Of a DNA stretch of 49,672 nt, positions 42,954 through 49,672 are shown piece after piece. The number at the start of each line of letters is the position of its first letter. Position 1 is the first letter of the stretch. The notes beneath the pieces were generated by a model that was given only the letters and a program-made list of their open reading frames with translations, was not told the origin of the DNA and made no database searches. The stretch is from Candidatus Methanomethylophilaceae archaeon (GTDB lineage: Archaea; Thermoplasmatota; Thermoplasmata; Methanomassiliicoccales; Methanomethylophilaceae). The stretch spans positions 1-49,672 of the forward strand of contig JAFYAH010000020.1 of assembly GCA_017540825.1 (NCBI GenBank). The letters are read 5' to 3'. The translations under genes were made by a program, and so were the position numbers.

Positions 42954-42990
42954 ACTATAGTGATAACATACTTCATGTCACTATAGTGAT
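42954..42990. repeat. direct repeat of ACTATAGTGAT
   Basis: The 11-mer ACTATAGTGAT occurs at 42954-42964 and again at 42980-42990, 26 bases apart. Each contains a palindromic core (ACTATAGT, and CACTATAGTG in the second). The second copy overlaps the last codons of the PemK-like gene. The arrangement suggests a tandem binding site for a dimeric regulator, but no promoter is clearly attached to it. Confidence 0.5.
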
Positions 42991-43365
42991 GATATGGCGT
43001 CGGTAGGCCTTCCTCTTGTACGCCTTGGTGAGCTTGTGCTCCTCGAATATCCCGGAGACCATCCCTGCGTCGTCCTCGACTAGGTCCCCGAGCTTGTAGT
43101 TGAACTTGTCCTCCGGTATCCTGAACAGCCTGTCGGTGCGCACTGAGGACGACATGTCCAGCATCACCTCGTACGGGTCGTGGAGCTTGACATGGTTCTC
43201 CGGCTCCCGCGTGCTGGTAGTCACCATCAGGACCGTGAACTCGTCGTCCCTCTTCTCCAGGACGATCACAGGGCGGTTCTTGGCCCCGGACATGTTGTCG
43301 AAGTACAGCCTGGCGTTCCACACCTCGAACGGCCTCGGATGCGGCTGCTCGGCGCGATACCTCAT
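42973..43365 (-). CDS. PemK/MazF-like protein
   Basis: A 130-residue protein with the beta-barrel pattern of PemK/MazF toxins: RPFEVWNARLYFDNMSGAKNRPVIVLEKRDDEFTVLMVTTSTRE, then MSSSVRTDRLFRIPEDKFNYKLGDLVEDDAGMVSGIF. The GAKNRPVIVL strand and VRTDRLFRI match positions that bind RNA in the family. No antitoxin gene of the usual kind lies next to it, and it is coupled to the chelatase-like gene by an ATGA overlap (43362-43365). A stand-alone or re-purposed member is therefore likely; endoribonuclease activity is unproven. Confidence 0.72.
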   Translation of the reverse strand: MRYRAEQPHPRPFEVWNARLYFDNMSGAKNRPVIVLEKRDDEFTVLMVTTSTREPENHVKLHDPYEVMLDMSSSVRTDRLFRIPEDKFNYKLGDLVEDDAGMVSGIFEEHKLTKAYKRKAYRRHIITIVT

Positions 43366-44135
43366 CGCTCCCTCTTCAGGACGGCCGCGGCGTCGGCATG
43401 GTCCGCATAGAGCCTCTGGAAGGTCGGGCGCGCCCCGAGCCCTTTCGTGAAGCATACGACCTTGAAGCCTTCCGACTTCAGGGTCATCCTCAGGGACACC
43501 TCCTCGTCCCCGACGATCTCCTCGGAGTCCTCCTCGCTGATGTCCACGATGAACGGCACCACCGAAGCCGAGGTCGCCCCCATGCGGCGGAGCTTCTTGC
43601 AGGTGTCCGCGAACGAAGGGAAGCCCTCGACGGTCGTGACGGCGAACATGGCGTCGTCGGACAGGTTCAGCATCTCCTGCAGCTGGCAGTAAGAGGCGTT
43701 GGCGTAATGGTCGGTCCCGCGCCCGACGAGGACTATGGCGGTGCCTTCCCCCACATGCTCCAGAACGTCGGGCACTATGTCCTTGGCCACGGCGGAGCAG
43801 GCAGAGCGGTAGTCCCTCTCAGATGTCAGCAGCGGGGTCCCGAGGCGGACCTCCGCGAAAAGATCCAGGTTCCTCCTTACCTCGTCCGCGACTATCTCGT
43901 ACTCCGGGCCGTTTATTACGTCCAGCGTCTGGACGGTGAGGTGCGTGACGCCTTCTTCCGCCATCTTGGAGAATACGGTCGATATGTGCTCGACCTTGGC
44001 TTTCTTGGCCTCGATGCGGCTGGTGAACGCTCTGAAAACGCGGCTGCCCTCGTGCCTCTCCGCGATAGCCCCTTCCACAGCCTCGGATGCCGTCCCGTAG
44101 CTCACCAACAAGTACGCCCTGCTGACCTCGTCCAT
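43362..44135 (-). CDS. CbiK-type chelatase homologue lacking catalytic histidines
   Basis: A 257-residue protein aligning along its length with anaerobic sirohydrochlorin cobaltochelatase CbiK: LLVSYGTAS at the start, FRAFTSRI near 35, VQTLDVINGPEYE near 70, TPLLTSERDY near 100, and KGLGARP at the end. The residue equal to CbiK His145 (GHG) is Arg139 (VGRGTDH), and that equal to His207 (AGDH) is Glu202 (ISEED). The glutamate equal to Glu175 is kept (Glu170 in TVEGFP). Metal insertion by the known mechanism is thus doubtful; it may bind a tetrapyrrole or metal as a carrier or sensor. Leaderless promoter at 44156-44165. Confidence 0.82.
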   Translation of the reverse strand: MDEVSRAYLLVSYGTASEAVEGAIAERHEGSRVFRAFTSRIEAKKAKVEHISTVFSKMAEEGVTHLTVQTLDVINGPEYEIVADEVRRNLDLFAEVRLGTPLLTSERDYRSACSAVAKDIVPDVLEHVGEGTAIVLVGRGTDHYANASYCQLQEMLNLSDDAMFAVTTVEGFPSFADTCKKLRRMGATSASVVPFIVDISEEDSEEIVGDEEVSLRMTLKSEGFKVVCFTKGLGARPTFQRLYADHADAAAVLKRER

Positions 44136-44155
44136 GGGACGTGAAACGACGACCG

Positions 44156-44165
44156 CCTAATATGG
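44156..44165 (-). promoter_or_regulatory. TATA box of the CbiK-like/PemK-like operon
   Basis: Read on the minus strand, CCATATTAGG is centred about 25 bases before the ATG at 44135, with no ribosome-binding site in between. This indicates a leaderless transcript. Confidence 0.5.
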
Positions 44166-44182
44166 CTTTTCGTCTAAAGGGA

Positions 44183-44290
44183 TCAGCGGCGCTTCCTTCC
44201 GGTCCTTCTGCCTATGTATATCCCATACAGGCCAACGCACATCACGACCGCCACGATCGCGACGCCGAGGTAGTACCACGTCGTGTCCAT
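44183..44290 (-). CDS. small single-span membrane protein, 35 aa
   Basis: A 35-codon gene: a short polar start (MDTTWYY), one hydrophobic span (LGVAIVAVVMCVGLYGIYI) and a strongly basic tail (GRRTGRKRR), so the C-terminus should face the cytoplasm. The ATG is preceded at good distance by GGAGGG, located within the end of the marker-8 gene, and the frame ends in TGA. It overlaps that gene's open frame by 49 bases. The combination of ribosome site, span and charge pattern argues for a real small protein co-transcribed with marker 8. Function unknown; a membrane anchor or small subunit is possible. Confidence 0.65.
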   Translation of the reverse strand: MDTTWYYLGVAIVAVVMCVGLYGIYIGRRTGRKRR

Positions 44291-45171
44291 GGTCCCTCCG
44301 TATCTTCGTCGAGGATATATATCCCGGCGCCTCGCCTGCGGATCAGCGGCCTGGGCTCGTCCTTGGACTCGCCTGCGTAAGGCTTCCTCCCGATCGACTC
44401 CAGCTTGTCCAGGACCAGCCTCTTCCCGACGTCGGTGACGCCGTAGATCTGGACCTTGTTCCCGGCAACGAGGACGTCCCTGCCCTCTGCCTCCCTTCTG
44501 ATGTTCTCCGAGGCGCAGGCGGTTATGATGTCGCAGCTGTCGAACATCTTCTTGGCCCCCGAGCAGGTAACATGGCTGGTGTGGACCCCCACCACAACGA
44601 CGCGGTCCCCGTACCTCCTCCTGATCTCGACCGCGTCGTCGGGGATCGCGACGGTGACGGAGAACCTGGCATATCCTTTCGAGGCTGCGAGCTCGGCTCC
44701 CCTCACCATGTCCAGAGGCACGGTATCCGGATCCAGGACGTTGTCCCTCCCGACGGCGTCGAGGACCACCTGCAGAGGCGAGGTCTCCACCAGGCCGGAT
44801 ATCCTACCGCACATCCCCTGAAGCAGCGCAGGCTCGGTTATCACGGCGGTGCCGCACCCGTCTGCGGCGATGACGGCTGCGTCCAGCTCGCCGTTTTCGA
44901 TAGCGGTGCTCAGTATCTCGGAGACTCCGAACGTGATGTAGTCGTCGGCGCGGACCACCCTGTCCTCGGTGCAGAAGCCGAAGTCCTTGATCCTGAACTC
45001 TATGTTCTCGCGTATCATCTCCGGGGTTATGGACTCCTTGCCGCGGAACTTCTTGTAGAGAGGGCAGTAGTCCAGCTCGGGATCCCCGACCTCCACGACC
45101 TTCCCGTCGACTATCACGATGCGCGCCATGCCTACGGCGTCGAACACATGCCTGCCGCCTTTTCCTACCAT
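44242..45171 (-). CDS. methanogenesis marker protein 8 (DUF2099)
   Basis: A protein of about 295 recognisable residues matching the DUF2099/marker 8 family, which is restricted to methanogens and relatives and has no proven function. Recognisable parts are ARIVIVDGKVVEVGDPELDYCPLYKKF, FGVSEILSTAIENGELDAAVIAADGCGTAVITEPALLQGMCGRISGLVETSPL, GVHTSHVTCSGAKKMFDSCDIITACASENIR and VQIYGVTDVGKRLVLDKL. Conserved cysteines (DGCG, MCGR, TCSG, TACAS) could bind metal or Fe-S. Family proteins usually end near ILDED; here no stop follows and the frame overlaps the small membrane-protein gene, ending at 44242. Leaderless, TATA at 45194-45201. Confidence 0.85.
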   Translation of the reverse strand: MVGKGGRHVFDAVGMARIVIVDGKVVEVGDPELDYCPLYKKFRGKESITPEMIRENIEFRIKDFGFCTEDRVVRADDYITFGVSEILSTAIENGELDAAVIAADGCGTAVITEPALLQGMCGRISGLVETSPLQVVLDAVGRDNVLDPDTVPLDMVRGAELAASKGYARFSVTVAIPDDAVEIRRRYGDRVVVVGVHTSHVTCSGAKKMFDSCDIITACASENIRREAEGRDVLVAGNKVQIYGVTDVGKRLVLDKLESIGRKPYAGESKDEPRPLIRRRGAGIYILDEDTEGPWTRRGTTSASRSWRS

Positions 45172-45193
45172 GAGGGTAGGATGATGCTCCCGC

Positions 45194-45231
45194 CATATAA
45201 TGATGCATGCCGACCTCTCCGTTATTATACG
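45194..45231. promoter_or_regulatory. divergent TATA boxes of marker 8 and the MATE gene
   Basis: On the minus strand ATTATATG (45194-45201) is centred 26 bases before the marker-8 ATG. On the plus strand TTATTATACG (about 45222-45231) is centred about 26 bases before an in-frame GTG at 45252 of the MATE gene. That GTG, giving a leaderless transcript, is therefore a serious alternative to the ATG at 45240. Confidence 0.5.
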
Positions 45232-45239
45232 GCCTCCGC

Positions 45240-46634
45240 ATGGGGCCTCAGGTGGTCGACACGGAGGAGGACCTCGGAAGGATACGGGACGGGAGCCGGA
45301 TACTGCGGTTCACCCTGCCGTCCATCGCCATGATGATGTTCATCTCCACCTACGGGCTCGTGGACGGCGCCTTCATATCCAACTTCGTCAGCACCGACGC
45401 CCTCGCGTCCATCAACATCCTGATGCCGGTCATGTCCCTGCTCACAGGGATGGGGTTCATGTTCTCCACCGGAGGCAGCGCCTACGTAGCCAACCTGATG
45501 GGCCAAGGAAGCATGGACAAGGCCAGGGGCTCCATGAGCCTGATACTGCTCGTGGCGACCGCGATCTCGGCGGCCTTCGTGCTCGCAGGGTTCCTCTTCG
45601 CCGAGCAGCTGGTGTCCCTCCTCGGCGCTGACGAGTCGATAGCAGATAGCTCCCTGGAGTACGCCTACTGGTTCCTGCCGTTCGTCCCGTTCCTGATCCT
45701 GCAGTTCATCGTCTCCCAGTTCCTGATCGTAGCCGGGAGTCCCGGCATGTCCCTGGCCCTCTCGGTGGCCGGGGGCCTGGCCAACATCATCCTGGACTAC
45801 CTGATGATCGTGGTGCTGGACCTGGGCCTTCCAGGAGCGGCTGTCGCCAGCGGGGTAGGGTCCCTGATACCATCTGTTGGCGGGATGGCGTTCTTCCTTG
45901 ACAGGAGGAGGAGCCTGCGCCTGGTGAAGCCGTCCCGGGACATGGAAGCGATAGCGTCGACCTGCAGCAACGGAGTCTCCGAGATGGCTAGCGAGCTCTC
46001 CGGTGGAATAACCACGCTCTGCTACAACCTGGTGATGATGAGCCACCTCGGGCCGGACGGGGTGTCCGCGATAACCGTCCTCTCGTACATGCAGTTCCTG
46101 GCCCTGTCCGCCGTCATAGGATACTCCAGCGGCATCGCCCCGGTGATGTCCTACGACCACGGGGGCCGCGACAGGGAGGGGATGGGCAAGGTGTTCAGGT
46201 TCTCCATGCTGTTCGTGGTCTCCCTGTCGGTGGCCGTCTTCGCGGCGATGGAGCTGTTCTCGTCCGACATCGCCAGGTTCTTCGCGGGAAGCTCCGAGGA
46301 GGTGGTCGGGATCATCGTGGGCGGGGCCACGGTCTTCTCGTTCGGGTTCCTGTTCATGGGGTTCAACGTCTACGCGTCGTCCCTGTTCACGTCGCTCTCC
46401 AACGGCCTCCTGTCCGCCCTGATATCGCTGATAAGGTCGCTGGTCCTCCTAGCCCCCCTGATCGTCCTGCTGCCGTCAGCCTTCGGCATAGACGCCGTCT
46501 GGTACGCCATACCTCTGACGGAGTCTGTGACCGCGACCCTGGCGGCCTTCCTGGTGCTGAGATGCGGAGGCCGCTACGGATACATGGGCGGAAGGGCATC
46601 TGAGAAATACGAGGACCCTGATGAGCGGCCATGA
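45240..46634 (+). CDS. MATE-family multidrug/cation antiporter
   Basis: A 464-residue MATE exporter with about 12 membrane segments: RILRFTLPSIAMMMFISTYGLVDGAFISNFV at the front, GMGFMFSTGGSAYVANLMGQG, and in the second half GGITTLCYNLVMMSHLGPDGVSAITVLSYMQFLALSAVIGYSSGIAPVMSYDHG. It is distinct from the MATE gene at 4119-5494. The start could be this ATG or the GTG at 45252 favoured by the promoter. The stop overlaps the ATG of the amidohydrolase (ATGA, 46631-46634), so both are translated together. Confidence 0.9.
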   Translation: MGPQVVDTEEDLGRIRDGSRILRFTLPSIAMMMFISTYGLVDGAFISNFVSTDALASINILMPVMSLLTGMGFMFSTGGSAYVANLMGQGSMDKARGSMSLILLVATAISAAFVLAGFLFAEQLVSLLGADESIADSSLEYAYWFLPFVPFLILQFIVSQFLIVAGSPGMSLALSVAGGLANIILDYLMIVVLDLGLPGAAVASGVGSLIPSVGGMAFFLDRRRSLRLVKPSRDMEAIASTCSNGVSEMASELSGGITTLCYNLVMMSHLGPDGVSAITVLSYMQFLALSAVIGYSSGIAPVMSYDHGGRDREGMGKVFRFSMLFVVSLSVAVFAAMELFSSDIARFFAGSSEEVVGIIVGGATVFSFGFLFMGFNVYASSLFTSLSNGLLSALISLIRSLVLLAPLIVLLPSAFGIDAVWYAIPLTESVTATLAAFLVLRCGGRYGYMGGRASEKYEDPDERP

Positions 46635-47854
46635 GAGACGGGTTCGTGATAGTGGACGGGCATGCCCACACGTACATGCGCGACCTCGCACCTAAGATAA
46701 TATCCTCCTTCACGGAGCTTCACAGGATGGAGCCTACCGGGTCCCTCGGCAAGGGCACCGTGGAAGACCTTCTGGAGAGGATGGGGTCCGGGGGGATCGA
46801 CAAGGCCGTCCTCGCTAACTTCGGGCCCGTCAAGGCGGTGGACAGGATAAACGCCTGGAACCTCGCCGGCTGCGGTACGGACGACCGCCTCGTCCCGCTG
46901 GTGTCGGTGTATCCGGGCATGAGGGTCAAGGACCTGGAGGAGCTGGTCGACCAGGGCGCCAAGGGGGTGAAGATGCACAACGGGATACAGGAGTTCGACG
47001 CCTGCGACCCCGGGCTCGACGAGGTCTACGACGTCTGCGCGTCCAGAGGCCTCCCGGTGACTCTGCATTGCGGGGAGACCTCGAGGGTGCATCTGAACGA
47101 GTACACTGACGAGGCCCATGTCGAGAGCGCCGTGAGGTCCCACGGGAACGTCACCTTCGTCCTCACCCATCTGGCAGCAGGGAACCCTCGGACCCTGTTC
47201 CGCCTCGCCGAAAGCTACAGGAACATGGTCATAGACACCTCCATCGCCTTCAGCGGGGAGCACTGCATCCGCCGCATCCACGACGACTTCTGGGAGGACG
47301 ACAGGAACGTCGTCGAGGCGTTCAGGAAGATAGGGTGCGACAGGATCTCCTTCGGCTCGGACTACCCCTACGGCAGCCCTGCCAGCGACGTCCGTCGCAT
47401 CCTCTCCCTGGACCTGACAGAGGAGGAGAAGTCCCGTATACTCGGGCTGAACACGCTCGAGCTGTACGGGATCGACGTCCCCCTGCGCCGAGGTCAGAGC
47501 CAGGCGGAGGCCCATGCGGAGAGGTCCTTCTCCGAGGCTCCGGACGGGAAGCGCCTTCCGGCCTCTACCTTAGCCCCGGGCGCCAGGGACGCCATGTTCT
47601 TCCCGGAGTCGCCGATGTCGCTCCCTCCCGAGGTGGCGAATGGGACGACGGTCTTCCCCGCGAAGTCGCAGGACTCCATGAACGTGTCTATGATCGACGG
47701 CTCCCTGTACCACCACACCGGGAACCCCACGAAGACCACGTCGTACGCGGAGACATCCGCCTTCGAAGATATGGCGGGCCTGGAAGACCTGTCGCTCATC
47801 TCTATGGTGCTCCTGCTCTTCTTGTCCCTCCAGTCGAGGTCCGCATCCGTGTAG
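46631..47854 (+). CDS. amidohydrolase-family metal-dependent hydrolase
   Basis: About 282 recognisable residues of a TIM-barrel amidohydrolase (Amidohydro_2 type). Metal site residues are visible: VDGHAHTY near 10, LHCGE near 142, VLTHLAAG near 178 and SFGSDYPYG near 242, with a carbamylatable or contact Lys region GVKMHNG near 115. It would hydrolyse or decarboxylate a small molecule; substrate unknown. The family ending [12 protein letters not shown] is reached at about 47473, yet no stop appears until 47854. The frame thus crosses the converging flavodoxin gene by 361 bases, and the extra 120 residues are presumably not functional. Confidence 0.8.
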   Translation: MRDGFVIVDGHAHTYMRDLAPKIISSFTELHRMEPTGSLGKGTVEDLLERMGSGGIDKAVLANFGPVKAVDRINAWNLAGCGTDDRLVPLVSVYPGMRVKDLEELVDQGAKGVKMHNGIQEFDACDPGLDEVYDVCASRGLPVTLHCGETSRVHLNEYTDEAHVESAVRSHGNVTFVLTHLAAGNPRTLFRLAESYRNMVIDTSIAFSGEHCIRRIHDDFWEDDRNVVEAFRKIGCDRISFGSDYPYGSPASDVRRILSLDLTEEEKSRILGLNTLELYGIDVPLRRGQSQAEAHAERSFSEAPDGKRLPASTLAPGARDAMFFPESPMSLPPEVANGTTVFPAKSQDSMNVSMIDGSLYHHTGNPTKTTSYAETSAFEDMAGLEDLSLISMVLLLFLSLQSRSASV

Positions 47855-47967
47855 GGCTTCTCTGGAACTATCTCGAAAAGGTCCGCGCCGATGGAGGACG
47901 CGAGCCTCTGGGCGAGCCTGGCGGTCGCTCCGCTGGCGGAGAAATATGCGACAAGCGCTTTGGTCAT
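47494..47967 (-). CDS. flavodoxin-family protein
   Basis: A 157-residue flavodoxin-like protein: the FMN phosphate loop [17 protein letters not shown] is at residues 9-25, then [29 protein letters not shown] (the flavodoxin_4 subgroup) and [21 protein letters not shown] with the flavin-contacting aromatic residues, and [10 protein letters not shown]. It probably transfers electrons or reduces quinones. Complete with TGA. TATA box on the minus strand at 47991-48000 gives a leaderless transcript. Confidence 0.9.
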   Translation of the reverse strand: MTKALVAYFSASGATARLAQRLASSIGADLFEIVPEKPYTDADLDWRDKKSRSTIEMSDRSSRPAISSKADVSAYDVVFVGFPVWWYREPSIIDTFMESCDFAGKTVVPFATSGGSDIGDSGKNMASLAPGAKVEAGRRFPSGASEKDLSAWASAWL

Positions 47968-47990
47968 GTGCGTAAGGAGAGACCAGTGGC

Positions 47991-48067
47991 CTTATATCTG
48001 TTTCTAGCGGAGGAAATCGCGACGCCGGCATAGTGAGGCTCGGATGCGCTCTGCTCAAGTTTAATAC
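47991..48067. promoter_or_regulatory. divergent promoters of flavodoxin and the 48.1-kb gene
   Basis: On the minus strand CAGATATAAG (47991-48000) lies about 28 bases before the flavodoxin ATG. On the plus strand GTTTAATAC (about 48059-48067) precedes the unknown gene; it is the same box as before the gene at 17439. An in-frame GTG at 48084 would give a nearly leaderless transcript. Confidence 0.5.
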
Positions 48068-48149
48068 TCCCCCATCGGTACATGTGTCAGGCCTGCAGGA
48101 CGCATCGGCTCCCTGGCGGGCCGTATCGACCGGGCTAGTAGGTGCGCAT

Positions 48150-49082
48150 ATGTTCGGAAACATGGGAAGAAAGGGCTCGCCCGAAGGAATCCAGATCGTC
48201 AAGGAGACTCCCCCCTGGGTGTGCGGCGGAACCGACGCCTACCTGGACACGAAGGCGCCGAAGAAGATAGAGTCGGAGGAGATGGTCCTATTCAACGCGA
48301 CCTCGTCCTTCGCCGGACAGGTCTGTTTGAATCCAGAGAGGCAAGGTTGCTTCTCGTACGTGTCCGCCTATGCCGTGCCGTCGAATAAAGGGTCGTTCAT
48401 GTACCTCCAGACCAAGACGGAGCACAGAGGAGCGATAAGCAGGTCCTGGGCGCTGGTCAAGGACGACGTCTTCCCGATGCTCGTGGAGCTAGTCAAGGAG
48501 CTCGACCTCGCCAGGAACAACGGGAGGCACTCGACGACGCACGGGCTGCCGGAGAACTTCGGCGGAGATGTGGACATCAGGTACGCCAGCGGAGAGAGGA
48601 TAAGCTACTCGGACAACCAGTGCCCGATCATGTCCTCGTACGACGGGCAGAGGATAGCGGATGCGTTCATGGCCGCCATGGAGGGCGAGAGGGTGGATCT
48701 CCCGGACACGTCCGACCTTAGGGAGGTCCTGTTCCGCGAGGACCGCGAAGATGGCGGGTTCACCGAGGCCAGGCTGGTACTGAACGGGGACGGAACCGGG
48801 ACGAACTACAAGAGGTCCCAATACAAGGGCACCAGGGTTTTCGAGAGCGAGAAGCCCGTCGACGCCGACACCATAGCAGCCATTAAAGGCAACATCGCTT
48901 CCAGCGGGATGCTGGCATGGGAGGGGCTGCCGGAGAACGACTACAAGCCCATGCACAAGGCCGAGATCACGTTCTCGTTCGATGGAGGCCGTTCTGTGTC
49001 CGTAAAGCGCGACACGGCGGTCCCCTATGGGATAGGGAACGCGTTCTTCAGCATCGAGCTTGAGGTGACGACCAAGCACTGA
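48150..49082 (+). CDS. hypothetical protein, 310 aa
   Basis: A soluble protein of 310 residues from the ATG at 48150; the frame is open from 48033, and an in-frame GTG at 48084 suits the TATA box better. It contains TPPWVCGGTDAYLDTKAPKKIESEEMVLFNATSSFAG near the front and two parts that look alike in style: QCPIMSSYDGQRIADAFMAAMEGE, and later EARLVLNGDGTGTNYKRSQYKGTRVFESEKPVDADTIAAIKGNIASSGMLAWEGLPENDY. No signal peptide, membrane span or catalytic motif is evident. I do not recognise the family. Codon use matches the rest of the window and the TGA stop is normal, so it is a genuine gene. Confidence 0.75.
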   Translation: MFGNMGRKGSPEGIQIVKETPPWVCGGTDAYLDTKAPKKIESEEMVLFNATSSFAGQVCLNPERQGCFSYVSAYAVPSNKGSFMYLQTKTEHRGAISRSWALVKDDVFPMLVELVKELDLARNNGRHSTTHGLPENFGGDVDIRYASGERISYSDNQCPIMSSYDGQRIADAFMAAMEGERVDLPDTSDLREVLFREDREDGGFTEARLVLNGDGTGTNYKRSQYKGTRVFESEKPVDADTIAAIKGNIASSGMLAWEGLPENDYKPMHKAEITFSFDGGRSVSVKRDTAVPYGIGNAFFSIELEVTTKH

Positions 49083-49499
49083 AGGCCCGGGCAGTCCGCT
49101 CTCGTCAGAATCCATGTCATGAACATAAACAGGGCCCGTGCATGCATGCGACATGCTCAGAGGGCATGGTGGAGCAGCGCGCGACTGTTCTAGCCGAATG
49201 CCGCGTGTAGAGGTCTGAAACGACATCGCACTCGACGGGCCGACGGCCCCGTGCATGGACGGGTGCACCTGATTCTCCAGCCTCGCCTTCGAAAAAAGCA
49301 TGGGAGACGTCGGCTCACTCCGTACTTCGGCCCACGAATGACGGGAAAGGTTTTCCGCCGGCCCTTTATATGGACGAGCCACCGTCGCAGGACAGGCCCC
49401 TGGAGAACGCGTTCCTGTCTGGGGGCAAGATCCTCGGAAAACACTGCGGGCGCCAGGCCCCCGTCCTCGCTGGTCCTCGGGAGCGGGCGCCTCCGGATG
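49083..49499. other. region without a supported gene
   Basis: No convincing protein is seen on either strand. The minus frame of the nuclease fragment remains open through it but loses family-like character. CTTTATATGG (49364-49373) is a TATA-like element readable on both strands. Overall composition stays GC-rich. Confidence 0.4.
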
Positions 49500-49672
49500 G
49501 GCGTCCTCCCCGTGCTCGGCGCCAGAGGAGTGCCTCCTCCCCATGGCCGACCTGATCTCCTCCGCGTCGGCGTCCGGGAGCATCGCCAGAGCGGACTCCA
49601 GGTCGCAACCGGTCTTTGCCATGATGCCCCGGACCAGCTCGACGGCCCTGTCCTCCCTTCCCTCGGCCCTGC
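49500..49672 (-). CDS. Rpn/PD-(D/E)XK transposase-like nuclease, C-terminal fragment
   Basis: The window edge cuts this minus-strand gene, leaving only its C-terminal part. Residues read RAEGREDRAVELVRGI, then CDLESALAMLPDADAEEIRSAM. A short charged AEGRE-type segment followed by a helix pair of this form is the usual end of Rpn/PD-(D/E)XK nuclease family transposase proteins. No catalytic residues are in view. The low coordinate is approximate: after EEIRSAMGRRHSS the frame has no nearby stop and stays open to 48489, opposite the preceding gene. Assignment rests on a short stretch. Confidence 0.45.

Noticed and set aside
49370-49555. Small plus-strand ORF after the TATA-like element at 49364
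   Set aside because: The ATG lies inside or right next to the TATA-like box, the peptide is Arg/Pro-rich, and it is antisense to the nuclease fragment.

Overview
This window reads as a GC-rich archaeal chromosome, most likely a host-associated methanogen of the Methanomassiliicoccales (Thermoplasmata). The lineage call is inference. It rests on a methanogenesis-marker-8 (DUF2099) gene, archaeal TATA boxes placed about 21-32 nt before many start codons (leaderless transcripts), a ThiD-ThiN fusion, very large BspA-type leucine-rich-repeat surface proteins typical of gut archaea, and stop-codon use. Of about 32 gene ends I trust, 29 are TGA, 3 are TAA and none is TAG, which fits a pyrrolysine-using organism. 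No rRNA, tRNA, CRISPR array or insertion sequence was found.

Layout. 1-349 is AT-rich and shows no recognisable gene. 350-5494 holds a FecCD-type permease and ATPase without a binding protein, a tandem-domain SAM methyltransferase and a convergent MATE exporter. 5619-9905 has a ferredoxin-like protein and a heterodimeric ABC exporter with one degenerate ATP site. 10014-12704 (minus) is paaK, an ACT-domain gene and an EF-Tu-like pseudo-GTPase. 12810-17338 has a HEPN-like protein, another methyltransferase, thiE, a membrane-anchored FKBP and thiD-thiN. 17439-22586 carries a small unknown gene, an EamA transporter, pirin, CotH kinase, a multispanning membrane protein and a bacterial-type pseudouridine synthase. 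22731-31957 encodes two giant secreted LRR proteins. 32065-34085 has a methyltransferase joined in frame to a YqaJ-like nuclease, then a nitroreductase.

The most interesting region is 33.6-45.2 kb. A minus-strand operon encodes a NifH-NifD fusion, a NifK/E-like partner and an ArsB/NhaD-like ion transporter. It is transcribed away from a complete iron/cobalamin-type ABC importer (binding protein, permease, ATPase) with a SAM methyltransferase embedded in it. Next door lie a CbiK-type chelatase homologue that has lost both catalytic histidines, a PemK-like protein, a 35-residue membrane protein and marker 8. Together these suggest an uncharacterised nitrogenase-like reductase system, possibly acting on an imported tetrapyrrole, corrinoid or metallophore; substrate and function are inference. 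The window ends with a MATE exporter, an amidohydrolase, a flavodoxin, an unknown protein and the C-terminal part of an Rpn-like nuclease.

One feature runs through the whole window: many neighbouring genes, especially converging ones, lack a stop codon where their recognisable protein ends and read on into the neighbour.
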